Notes: a model not told the origin generated them from the letters alone. A stretch of DNA of 5,928 nt from Chloroflexales bacterium (GCA_013336035.1 JAAXUL010000529.1:1-5928); one strand, 5' to 3'. Shown: positions 1-5,471, counted from the first letter of the stretch. Translations and numbers: made by a program.

Positions 1-36
1 CCGGGGGGGTGAGGTTCGGGCGCGGTAGGGACTTTG

Positions 37-293
37 ACGTGGCCCTAACTGCTGCTCGCCCGCTCTGGCCGCCGGCGCCGCGATCTGGCGTGCCCGCGCT
101 TGGCCCTGGCTGGCCTGGGCAGCTCTGGTTACGCTGGTAGCGAGCGGGGCGGCCGTCGCCCTAGGGGCCCGACACGATCTGTCTGGTGACGAATGCGGTC
201 GAGATTCTGCTGCTGGCCACCGCCCTGGCGTGTGCGCAGCACCTGCGCGTTGGGCGCGCTGCGCGGGCCTCACTTGCACCGGCCGGGCAGTAA
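37..293 (+). pseudogene. 3' end of a frame-broken membrane protein gene
   Basis: No single frame spans this stretch, but two frames read like successive parts of one membrane protein. From 44 one frame gives an Ala/Trp/Leu-rich hydrophobic segment containing WPWLAWAALVTLVASG, followed by VALGARHDL. From about 165 the next frame gives LVTNAVEILLLATALACAQ, a second membrane-type segment, then an Arg/Ala tail that stops at the TAA at 291-293. That second frame has a TAG at 162-164, so the two parts join only through a frameshift near 165-190. The stop overlaps the ribosome site of the next gene, as is usual for a tightly packed upstream neighbour. I do not recognise the family. A 35-residue single-helix protein starting at GTG 186 is the main alternative, but that GTG has no visible ribosome site. 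Confidence 0.35.
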
Positions 294-299
294 GGAGGG
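292..299 (+). promoter_or_regulatory. Ribosome binding site fixing the SDR start
   Basis: AAGGAGGG lies 4 nt before the ATG at 304. It decides the start: the same frame is open from an ATG at 193, but the 37 residues this would add (Cys/Trp/Pro/Arg-rich) do not look like a dehydrogenase N-terminus, whereas the Rossmann strand begins right after 304. The TAA ending the upstream frame overlaps its first bases. Confidence 0.8.
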
Positions 300-303
300 T
301 TCT

Positions 304-1233
304 ATGACACAGCGCATCGTGGTTGCGGGTGCGACGGGCTATATCGGGAGCAATGTCGCGCGCGCCTGTGCGAGCGCCGGCCTCAGGGTGCGGGCGCTCA
401 CCCGCGACCAGAGCCGCCTCCCGGGCGACCTCAAGGGCGCCGTCGAGCCGTTCGTCGGCGAGGTCACGCAGCCCGAGACCCTGCGCGGGCTGTGCGCTGG
501 CGCCGATGTGCTCTTCTCGTCGATCGGGATGTACATCATCAACCGACGGCCGTCGCTCTGGGATGTTGACCACCGGGGCAACCTGGCCCTGCTGGAGGAG
601 GCGCGGCGGGCCGGCGTCGGCACGGTCGTCTTCGTCAGCGTGCTCCGCGGCCGCGAGATGGCGCGGCTTAGCGAGGTGGCGCAGGCCCGCGAGGCCGTAG
701 TGCGGGCCATCCAGGAGTCGGGCCTGCGCTATCTGATCTTTCGGCCGACCGGATTCTTCAACGATATACTGCACTTTATCCCCTCGATCTGCGAGCGGGG
801 CGTGATCTACCTGCCGGGCGACCCGCATGTGCGCATCAATCCGCTGCACGGGCTCGACTTCGGCGAGGAGGTGGTGCGCACCCTCGCCACAGGGCTGCCG
901 AACAACTGGATCCGCTCGGTGGGCGGCCCCGAGGTCTTCACGCGCGAGGAGATCGCCCGAATGGCGTTTCAGGCGCTTGGGCTGCCGCCGAAGATCCGCC
1001 ACCTGCCGCTGGCCACGCTGCGCATCGGCGCGACAGCCATCGGGCCGTTCAACGCCAACTTCCGCGCGTTCCTGAAGTTCCTGGAGTTCGCCTGCACGAC
1101 CCCCGATATGACCGCCCCGCTGATCGGCCACCGCCGGCTCTACGACGCGATGGTCGAGCGGGCTGCCCACGAGCAGGCCGCTAGGCGGGGGGGGCGGCCC
1201 ACCCCGATGACGCCAGGGGCGCGCCCAACGTAG
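304..1233 (+). CDS. Atypical SDR, NmrA-like NAD(P)-binding oxidoreductase
   Basis: This 309-residue cytosolic protein has an N-terminal Rossmann fold. Strand one, RIVVAGATGYIGSNV, carries the GxxGxxG nucleotide motif (G9, G12, G15) typical of extended and atypical short-chain dehydrogenases. RPTGFF (147-152) and RINPLHG (177-183), followed by a VGGPE-F-T-EEIA block (206-218), match what I remember of the 'atypical SDR subgroup 5' family. These proteins usually lack the classical YxxxK catalytic pair, and I see none here; VDHRGN (88-93) is the usual conserved turn. The substrate cannot be read from sequence. Divinyl-chlorophyllide reductase (BciA) is a distant relative with a similar RPTxFF motif, but this protein looks closer to the uncharacterised group. 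The tail after about residue 290 is Arg/Pro/Gly-rich and follows an 8-G run (1187-1194), so its exact end could vary. The next gene starts 38 nt downstream and is probably co-transcribed. Confidence 0.85.
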   Translation: MTQRIVVAGATGYIGSNVARACASAGLRVRALTRDQSRLPGDLKGAVEPFVGEVTQPETLRGLCAGADVLFSSIGMYIINRRPSLWDVDHRGNLALLEEARRAGVGTVVFVSVLRGREMARLSEVAQAREAVVRAIQESGLRYLIFRPTGFFNDILHFIPSICERGVIYLPGDPHVRINPLHGLDFGEEVVRTLATGLPNNWIRSVGGPEVFTREEIARMAFQALGLPPKIRHLPLATLRIGATAIGPFNANFRAFLKFLEFACTTPDMTAPLIGHRRLYDAMVERAAHEQAARRGGRPTPMTPGARPT

Positions 1234-1271
1234 GGGTTGCTCCCCTGGCCTGAGCCGAACAGGAGCCCCCT

Positions 1272-2219
1272 ATGCACACGTCACACGAGCGCGTCACATC
1301 GCCGGCCCCCGAGCGTGCTGCGCGACGGGGAGAGCACCAGGCCCTCTCCGCCCTCGGGCGCCCTGAGCCCATAGCGGGAGCGGGGCCTCGCCTGGCCTGG
1401 ATGCTCGCCGCCGCTGGGCTGGGCGCTGGCCTGGCCTGGATGCTCGCCGCCCAGGCGCGTATGCTCAGACAGTTCGAGGCGAGCAGCCGGGCGCGGATCG
1501 GGGCGCATTTTACGCTCCGCGAGGAGGCCATCCCGGAGGCCTTTCGCACCATGCGCCCCTGGCGCACCCTCAAGCTCGTCCAGGCCACGACGCGGGTCTA
1601 CCACGCCGACGCCCGCGCGCGGGTCACCACGCTCGATCTGCGCGCGCTCGGTCTGATGCGCGTCGCCACGCTCCTCATCTGCCCTGCAAACGCCTATGCC
1701 TTCCCGCTCCTCTCGCTGGACCTCGTCTGCGCCGGACCGGTGCGGCTCGCCGCCATTGAACTGATCGCGCCGACTGCCGCTCAGCGGGCGGTGGCGGAGC
1801 TCGATGCCGCCCACCTGCGCCTCTGGCGCGACCAGCTGGCCTCGCTCCGAACGAGACTGCCCGCGGAATGGGAGCGGCCCTTCTTGCTTGACTCCAGCGT
1901 GATCGGCGCGACCAACTGGCGACAGGACCAGGCCTTGCTCAGCGCGCTGGACGGATACCTTTGCACCTACCTGGCGCTGCTCGCGCAGGCCCGGCCCGTG
2001 CCAGCCGCCGAGGAGGCGGCGGTGCGCGAGGGCCTCGAGGCCTATGTGGAGAACCTCTTAACCCTGGGTGGCCCTGCGGCCGAGGGCTTCAAACCTATCG
2101 TTGGAGCGGAGCGGCATCGCGCCTTTGTGCGGGGGGTGATGTTTGGCCTTGAGAAGGGTTCGGGAGCCATGCCCGCGCGCACCCTCGTACCGCGCACGTC
2201 GCCCACCCTGACATCCTGA
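1272..2219 (+). CDS. Possible membrane-anchored bilin reductase-like protein
   Basis: AGGAG at 1261-1265, 6 nt before the ATG, supports this start of a 315-residue protein. Residues 1-40 are hydrophilic. Residues 41-61 are a Leu/Ala/Gly/Trp hydrophobic stretch, a possible single membrane helix, whose two halves both read LAWMLAA. From about residue 65 the order of blocks resembles ferredoxin-dependent bilin reductases (PcyA/PebA/PebB/HY2). RVATLLICP then FPLLSLDLV (130-152) matches the conserved 'fP-x-x-D' strand, with D150 at the place of the PcyA Asp105. AIELIAP (161-167) stands where 'DLqP' occurs. A Trp-rich middle (W200, W216) is followed by a long helix, and the end FKPIVGAERHRAFVRGVMFGLE resembles the family's '-lfG-ew-e-Yi-evLFd' C-terminus. 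The PcyA His88 position reads Thr133 and the Glu76 position is not obvious, so substrate and chemistry are open. These enzymes are normally soluble. Assignment is from remembered motifs only; otherwise it is an unknown membrane-anchored protein. Confidence 0.5.
   Translation: MHTSHERVTSPAPERAARRGEHQALSALGRPEPIAGAGPRLAWMLAAAGLGAGLAWMLAAQARMLRQFEASSRARIGAHFTLREEAIPEAFRTMRPWRTLKLVQATTRVYHADARARVTTLDLRALGLMRVATLLICPANAYAFPLLSLDLVCAGPVRLAAIELIAPTAAQRAVAELDAAHLRLWRDQLASLRTRLPAEWERPFLLDSSVIGATNWRQDQALLSALDGYLCTYLALLAQARPVPAAEEAAVREGLEAYVENLLTLGGPAAEGFKPIVGAERHRAFVRGVMFGLEKGSGAMPARTLVPRTSPTLTS
1390..1451 (+). repeat. 23-bp direct repeat, 39-bp period, in frame
   Basis: The 23 bases at 1390-1412 recur exactly at 1429-1451, an offset of 39 bp or 13 codons, leaving a 16-bp unmatched spacer. 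Both copies encode LAWMLAA. The repeat sits inside the preceding gene and creates its hydrophobic segment. Because 39 is a multiple of three, gain or loss of one unit keeps the frame but changes the helix from membrane-spanning length to too short. Confidence 0.9.
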
Positions 2220-2393
2220 CGATGCTCACTACGCGCCGTTCCATCCGCATCGCCATGGGCAGCACGAAGAGCACCACGCGAGCGCCGTGAACCAGACCGC
2301 CTTGCCCTCGGCGAAGAGGTGGAACAGGAGGGGTTGTCGGCCTTCGCGGGTCGCCCGTTTCCTCGCCGACCAGCTCGGGCTGAACCTATTCAC
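2095..2393 (-). pseudogene. Small frame-broken membrane ORF downstream of YggT
   Basis: On the minus strand a frame from a GTG at 2393 gives a basic N-terminus (FSPSWSARKRATREGR), then LFHLFAEGKAVWFTAL, and abruptly turns into Cys/Trp-rich sequence ending at 2229. The neighbouring frame at about 2277 picks up VVLFVLPMAMRMERRVV, which reads as the missing membrane helix with a basic stop-transfer end. One indel near 2280 would join them into a single-helix protein. No good ribosome site is visible before the GTG, and the continuing frame runs antisense into the 3' end of the convergent bilin-reductase-like gene. It may be a relic of a small partner of the YggT gene, or chance in GC-rich DNA. 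Confidence 0.22.
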
Positions 2394-2421
2394 GTCAGAG
2401 CCGCTGCTGACGGAATAGATG

Positions 2422-2964
2422 CTAGAGGCGCGAGCTGGTGGCGCTATCCTCATCGGCCGCCCCCACCCGCACGGGCTTATAGATCATATCCACCAGGCGA
2501 TGGAGCCCATAGCCAAGCAGGCTGTAACAGATAATCGCGACCAGCGAGGTCCATTCGATCACCGACGCCCCCAGGGTCGGCTCGCCAAACATACCCTGAA
2601 ATGGAGCGGTGAGCGGCTGCGTCAGGCCGTAGATCAGCTGGACGAAGGGGCTCACCTGATTTGCCCCAAGCAGGAGAAGCACAAAGCGGATGCCCAGCAG
2701 CACCACGATGGTGCCGATGACAAACGCGATCACCTGCTGGATGCGCCGCGCGGTCGCCGCCTGGCGGTCGGCTGTGCTGGGCACCACGACATGTTCGCGC
2801 CGTGTCTCATAGGTGCCCTCGGGCCCCGCCACGCGCTCGTGTGATACCTCGCGACGCACGTCGGTCGGCCCATCGACCGGTTCATCAACGGATCGCTCGC
2901 GGTGCACCTCGCGCTGTACGGGCTTGGCGTCGCCGCGCTCACCATCATACTCGCGCTCAGTCAT
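2422..2964 (-). CDS. YggT family integral membrane protein
   Basis: This 180-residue protein has an unusually long hydrophilic N-terminus of about 75 residues. It is dense in Glu, Arg and Asp, with repeated short REV/HER/RREV motifs, and is probably cytosolic and disordered. One YggT domain follows: a helix at about 77-99 (VIAFVIGTIVVLLGIRFVLL), the signature loop SPFVQLIYGLTQPLTAPFQG (105-124), and a second helix at about 135-157. The signature (IY-LT-P-aPF) is diagnostic of PF02325. Typical YggT proteins either carry two copies of this unit or are short single-unit forms; this is a single unit with an added tail on each side. The start is supported by AGGAG (plus-strand CTCCT at 2973-2977) 8 nt upstream. 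The family's molecular role is poorly defined: links to cell division, thylakoid (CCB3) or osmotic functions are known in relatives, and none can be assigned here. Confidence 0.88.
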   Translation of the reverse strand: MTEREYDGERGDAKPVQREVHRERSVDEPVDGPTDVRREVSHERVAGPEGTYETRREHVVVPSTADRQAATARRIQQVIAFVIGTIVVLLGIRFVLLLLGANQVSPFVQLIYGLTQPLTAPFQGMFGEPTLGASVIEWTSLVAIICYSLLGYGLHRLVDMIYKPVRVGAADEDSATSSRL

Positions 2965-3034
2965 TGGACACGCTCCTGTTCACTCATGCCTGCGTCGCCA
3001 GGCAATAAAAGGCCCATAGCCTACTAAGCAACGT

Positions 3035-3160
3035 CTATGCCAGCGCTAGCAGCCCGCGGGCGGAGGCGAAGACCTTGCCATTCGAGAAGTAGGCCGCGAA
3101 ACGCGCCTGGTCGTACGAGCAGAGCTCCGGCGATCTGACCGTCGGCCCGAGCTGGTACAC
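3035..3160 (-). pseudogene. 3' relic of a minus-strand gene, or a 41-aa ORF
   Basis: On the minus strand the frame ending at TAG 3035-3037 reads like real protein: VYQLGPTVRSPELCSYDQ, then ARFAAYFSNGKVFASARG and LLALA before the stop. About 80% of its third codon positions are G or C, and it is rich in Tyr, Phe and Asp, unlike the Arg/Ser-rich shadow frames around it. A GTG at 3158-3160 could start a 41-residue peptide, but I see no ribosome site. The frame also stays open further upstream (ADGS and beyond), beneath the leader and start of the pentapeptide gene. This suits the end of an older gene whose front was replaced. Family not recognised. It lies 5' of the YggT gene, on the same strand. 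Confidence 0.3.
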
Positions 3161-3201
3161 TGAGCCATCGGCACCTGCCGAGCTACAAGGAGATCCGACC
3201 C

Positions 3202-3876
3202 ATGCCGCGCAAACGAGCGACGACCGCGCACGGCCTCCAACCGCCGCAGCTTCTCCCCGCGCTGGCTCGGGCGTCTGAGCCGGTCGCGCTCAACGACAAT
3301 GCCAGCTACAGCGGCGTCACGATCCTGGACGCCGACCTGTCGGGGTCGCACGCCGCCGACATTCTGCTCGAGCAGACCCTGTGCCGCCGCGTGCGCTTCA
3401 CCCAGGTCGAGCTGAATCTCGCCCAGCTCACTGATGTCCAGCTCGACACCTGCGACCTCGCCGGCGCGACCTTGACCCGCGCGCAGCTGCGGCGGGTGGC
3501 CCTCCTCGGATGCCGACTGCTGGGCGCTGCGCTTCTCAACGCCCGCCTCGACGATGTGCTTGTCCAGCGCAGCAACGGCGAGGCGCTCCGCTGCTGGAAC
3601 GCGACCCTCCGCGCGGTACGCTTCGAGCGCTGTTCGTTGCGCGCGGCCTCATTTGTCGGCTCGGATCTCACCGGGGTGGTCTTTCGCGACTGCGACCTGA
3701 GCAGCGCCGACTTCCGCGACGCGACCCTGCGCGGCGCCGACCTGCGTGGCTCAACGGTGACCGGCCTGCAGGTCGGTCTGCGCGAGCTCCAGGGGGCGGT
3801 CGTCTCGCCGGCTCAGGCTGTGGAGTTCGCCCGGCTGCTCGGGCTGGTCATCACGCCCGAAGACGCCGAGCTGTAG
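3202..3876 (+). CDS. Pentapeptide-repeat protein
   Basis: This 224-residue protein has AAGGAG at 3187-3192, 9 nt before its ATG. Residues 1-35 are a basic then neutral leader. From about 37 to 190 it is built of five-residue units of the A(D/N)LxX type, such as ADLSG (44-48), CDLAG (84-88), ARLDD (114-118), SDLTG (154-158), CDLSS (164-168) and ADLRG (179-183). These should fold as a right-handed quadrilateral beta-helix. Units at 95-150 are more diverged (RRVALLGCRLLGAAL), the region most likely to bend or bulge. The end, LRELQGAVVSPAQAVEFARLLGLVI, is a capping helix seen in many bacterial members. The fold is shared by Qnr-type gyrase protectors, but nothing here shows that activity and the role is unknown. 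A TACACT at 3156-3161 could be a -10 box; no convincing -35 precedes it. It appears to be a single-gene unit. Confidence 0.88.
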   Translation: MPRKRATTAHGLQPPQLLPALARASEPVALNDNASYSGVTILDADLSGSHAADILLEQTLCRRVRFTQVELNLAQLTDVQLDTCDLAGATLTRAQLRRVALLGCRLLGAALLNARLDDVLVQRSNGEALRCWNATLRAVRFERCSLRAASFVGSDLTGVVFRDCDLSSADFRDATLRGADLRGSTVTGLQVGLRELQGAVVSPAQAVEFARLLGLVITPEDAEL

Positions 3877-3955
3877 GCCGGACGAGCCTGGCTCTGAACG
3901 CCAACGCGCTCACCCTCGTGGGCTGGGCGCCAATGCGGCAGCTCGCGCTGAATGA

Positions 3956-4366
3956 TCTGGCGATCGGTGCAAGGGCCGGCCCGCTCAGGCTGTGGGCGTC
4001 TACCCTCAGGGCGCGCTCGAAACCTACCGGGCGACATGCTCGGATGGCAGCTCGGTAGAGTGGCACGCGATCCGGTGCTCCCTCTGCTGCAACAAGGTCC
4101 ATTCCTTTGTCGGGCTGCGCCGTGGCCTCGACAGCGTCCTTGACTGACGTAGCCGCATCGAGGAGAGCCTCGCTGCGCTGACGGCGCAGGACATTGCGGC
4201 GCGGGCCACGGTGAACGCGGCGATCTCGCTGTTGGCGCGCAGCCCCCTGGCGATCTTCAGCACCCTGTCGGACGCGCTACGCGGTTGTCCGGCGGGGTAC
4301 CCGTGCGCGCGTCGGGGACACATCTGTAGCAGAGTCATGAGCGGAGGCCTCCGATGCACACGCTGA
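3956..4366 (+). pseudogene. Decayed Cys-rich protein gene with in-frame stop
   Basis: One frame reads as protein on both sides of a TGA at 4145-4147. Before it (3956-4144) come VYPQGALETYRATC, EWHAIRCSLCCNKVHSF and GLRRGLDSVLD; C-x13-C-x2-CC spacing suggests a zinc-binding knuckle. After it (4148-4366) come IEESLAALTAQDIAARA and VNAAISLLARSPLAIFS, then a helical-looking end. A further frameshift near 4290 into the frame ending at a TGA about 14 nt before the ApbE stub start would give a more natural C-terminus (GTRARVGDTSVAES). The frame opens at a stop (3953-3955) with no start codon or ribosome site, so the 5' end is missing or in another frame; 3877-3955, just after the pentapeptide gene, shows nothing else convincing. 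Family not recognised. The close spacing to the ApbE stub suggests a former operon. Confidence 0.4.
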
Positions 4367-4485
4367 CCTTTCGCGCCATGGGCTGCCAGATGCTCGTGGC
4401 CCTCGACAGCCGGCTCGCCCCTTTGCTGACCAACCGCACTGACGCGCGCCCCGCCACCCGTGTGCTGGGCGCGCTCAGCACGTAA
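4354..4485 (+). pseudogene. apbE: ApbE (FAD:protein FMN transferase) N-terminal stub
   Basis: CGGAGG at 4342-4347, 6 nt before the ATG, is a good ribosome site. The first 19 residues, MHTLTFRAMGCQMLVALDS, match the start of ApbE flavin transferases of the AMGC type, where the AMG turn opens the FAD-binding fold. After about residue 25 (LAPLL) the match ends and the frame runs to TAA at 4483-4485, giving 43 residues against the usual 300 or more. All the metal- and FAD-binding parts of the enzyme are absent. In intact form ApbE would attach FMN to Thr residues of membrane flavoproteins such as the NQR/RNF subunits. The truncated peptide could still be translated but cannot be an enzyme. The identification rests on a short N-terminal motif. 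Confidence 0.45.
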
Positions 4486-4726
4486 GGAGTAACCGCGTAA
4501 GCACGAGCCAGCTACCGGCGCCAACCGCGCCCGAGCCCCGTGGCCCCCAGACGCCGCCGCTCCGCGAGCAGCTCCTGGGGCTCGCCCCGGCCTTGCCGCC
4601 GGCCTGCGTACGACGCTTGAGCCGCGCTATTCACATGCGGCGATCGGACTGCTCGCGCAGCCGCGTCAAGGGCGACTTTTGGCCGGCCCTGGCAAGGATG
4701 GCGGCGGGGGGTGGGGCGCAGGGGGC
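4484..4726 (+). pseudogene. Decayed gene with a lost start codon (GTA)
   Basis: AAGGAG at 4484-4489 is followed after 7 nt by GTA AGC ACG AGC at 4497, exactly where a GTG start is expected. A single G-to-A change would explain it. From there one frame reads STSQLPAPTAPEPRG, then LREQLLGLAPALPPA, up to about 4600. The coherent reading then continues two bases out of phase: RTTLEPRYSHAAIGLLAQPR and QGRLLAGPGKDGG. A start loss plus a frameshift, together with its position directly behind the ApbE stub, marks it as a third dead gene of the same former unit. Beyond about 4727 it runs antisense into the end of the convergent TetR gene. Family not recognised. Confidence 0.35.
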
Positions 4727-5317
4727 TTACGAAGCGGGGGAGATGAGAGATGGCTCGAGGACTTGAAGCATCAGGGCGACGCCGTGCTCTATCTGGGTGT
4801 CGTCAACCGCCTGTCCGCTGACCTCGACGCTCGCCAGCCAGAACTCGCTTATCAGCCAGCAGAGCTCCGCCAGGTGCTGGACGGCTGCGGGGGTGCTGGG
4901 GGCACGTAGCACTCCCGCGGCGACAAACTGATCCACTAGCTCACGGAAGCCCGTGAAGCCGCGGGTGCGCACCTCCACCCAGCGGCGCTGCAGCTGATCG
5001 TCGCGGCGGAGTAAGGCGATCAGCTCGCGGTAGATGAAGCGGTAGTGCCAGCTCATCGCAAAGGTTGCCCGCACCAGCCGCTGGATGTCGGCCAGGGTCG
5101 GCGGCTGATCGTCGGGCAGGCTGTAGAGCACATCCGCGCGTGCAAACTGCTGCTCGAAGAGCGCCCTGATGATCTCCTCCTTGTTGCGGAAGTAGTAGTA
5201 GAGGTTGCCGGGGCTTATGCCGAGGGCGTCGGCGATATGGTTGGTCGAGACGGCGGCGGTGCCCTGCTCGTTGAACAGACGGAGGGCGGTCGCCAGGATC
5301 CGCTCAGGCGTCTTCAT
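4727..5317 (-). CDS. TetR/AcrR family transcriptional regulator
   Basis: This 196-residue one-component repressor has a TetR_N DNA-binding domain at residues 4-50: ERILATALRLFNEQG (helix 1), then the helix-turn-helix STNHIADALGISPGNLYYYF (24-43) and the usual RNKEEI end. The rest is an all-helical ligand and dimer domain with a WHYRFIYREL-ALLRRDDQLQRRW block (90-113) that I recall from a TetR C-terminal subfamily, and Trp/Phe-rich helices (WLISEFWL, 154-161) that could line a hydrophobic pocket. The start is supported by GGAG (plus-strand CTCC, 5325-5328) 7 nt upstream. It has its own near-consensus promoter overlapped by a palindrome, so self-repression is likely. The divergent neighbour is a metallo-beta-lactamase pseudogene, plausibly its old target. 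The ligand cannot be read from sequence. Downstream it converges on a dead gene region. Confidence 0.92.
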   Translation of the reverse strand: MKTPERILATALRLFNEQGTAAVSTNHIADALGISPGNLYYYFRNKEEIIRALFEQQFARADVLYSLPDDQPPTLADIQRLVRATFAMSWHYRFIYRELIALLRRDDQLQRRWVEVRTRGFTGFRELVDQFVAAGVLRAPSTPAAVQHLAELCWLISEFWLASVEVSGQAVDDTQIEHGVALMLQVLEPSLISPAS

Positions 5318-5354
5318 CTAACATCTCCAATTTAAAGTAGGGCAATTCCGGTGA

Positions 5355-5383
5355 AGGATAGAGTAAATGCTCTACCATGTCAA
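5355..5383 (-). promoter_or_regulatory. Sigma-70-type promoter of the TetR gene
   Basis: On the minus strand a perfect -35 box TTGACA (plus-strand 5378-5383) is followed after exactly 17 nt by TATCCT (5355-5360), a 4-of-6 match to TATAAT. Transcription should begin near 5348, giving a leader of about 30 nt that contains the GGAG ribosome site of the TetR gene. This is the clearest promoter in the window. Confidence 0.75.
5359..5374. promoter_or_regulatory. Candidate TetR operator palindrome
   Basis: TAGAGTAAATGCTCTA is a 16-bp imperfect palindrome: TAGAG and CTCTA arms match fully, with one further A/T pair and one mismatch inside. It fills most of the spacer between the -35 and -10 boxes of the TetR promoter and overlaps the -10 box by two bases. 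A further TAGAG at 5390-5394 makes a second, wider inverted pair with CTCTA 5370-5374. Position and symmetry are those of an autoregulatory TetR site; binding itself is inferred. Confidence 0.55.
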
Positions 5384-5471
5384 GGAGCCTAGAGACGGAG
5401 AGACGGGTCACGGCCGGCAACGTACTCCTCGACCTGGGCGAGGTGACAAGCTGAATGAGAGGGCCGACTCG

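Noticed and set aside
304..1233. Divinyl-chlorophyllide reductase (BciA) assignment for the SDR
   Set aside because: It shares a general RPTxFF motif, but the RINPLHG and VGGPE blocks fit the atypical SDR subgroup 5 better.
1281..1814. 177-codon minus-strand frame opposite the bilin-reductase-like gene
   Set aside because: No ribosome site, Arg/Gly-rich shadow composition, and it is antisense to a gene with a good start site and family-like blocks.
2393..2412. CGTCAG/CTGACG stem as a terminator for YggT
   Set aside because: Only 6 bp with an 8-nt loop and no T tract on either side.
3202..3876. Quinolone-resistance (Qnr) assignment
   Set aside because: Only the general pentapeptide fold is visible; none of the specific Qnr sequence or loops can be recognised.
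3510..4058. 182-codon plus frame overlapping the pentapeptide gene
   Set aside because: Its Arg/Pro/Gly-rich composition is that of an out-of-frame shadow of the well-supported pentapeptide gene.
4024..4524. 166-codon minus-strand open frame
   Set aside because: It lies antisense to the decayed plus-strand genes, has an Arg/Ala/Ser-rich shadow composition and no ribosome site, while the plus frames here read as protein.
4727..5317. Plus-strand frames within the TetR gene
   Set aside because: They are antisense to a complete TetR protein with promoter and ribosome site.
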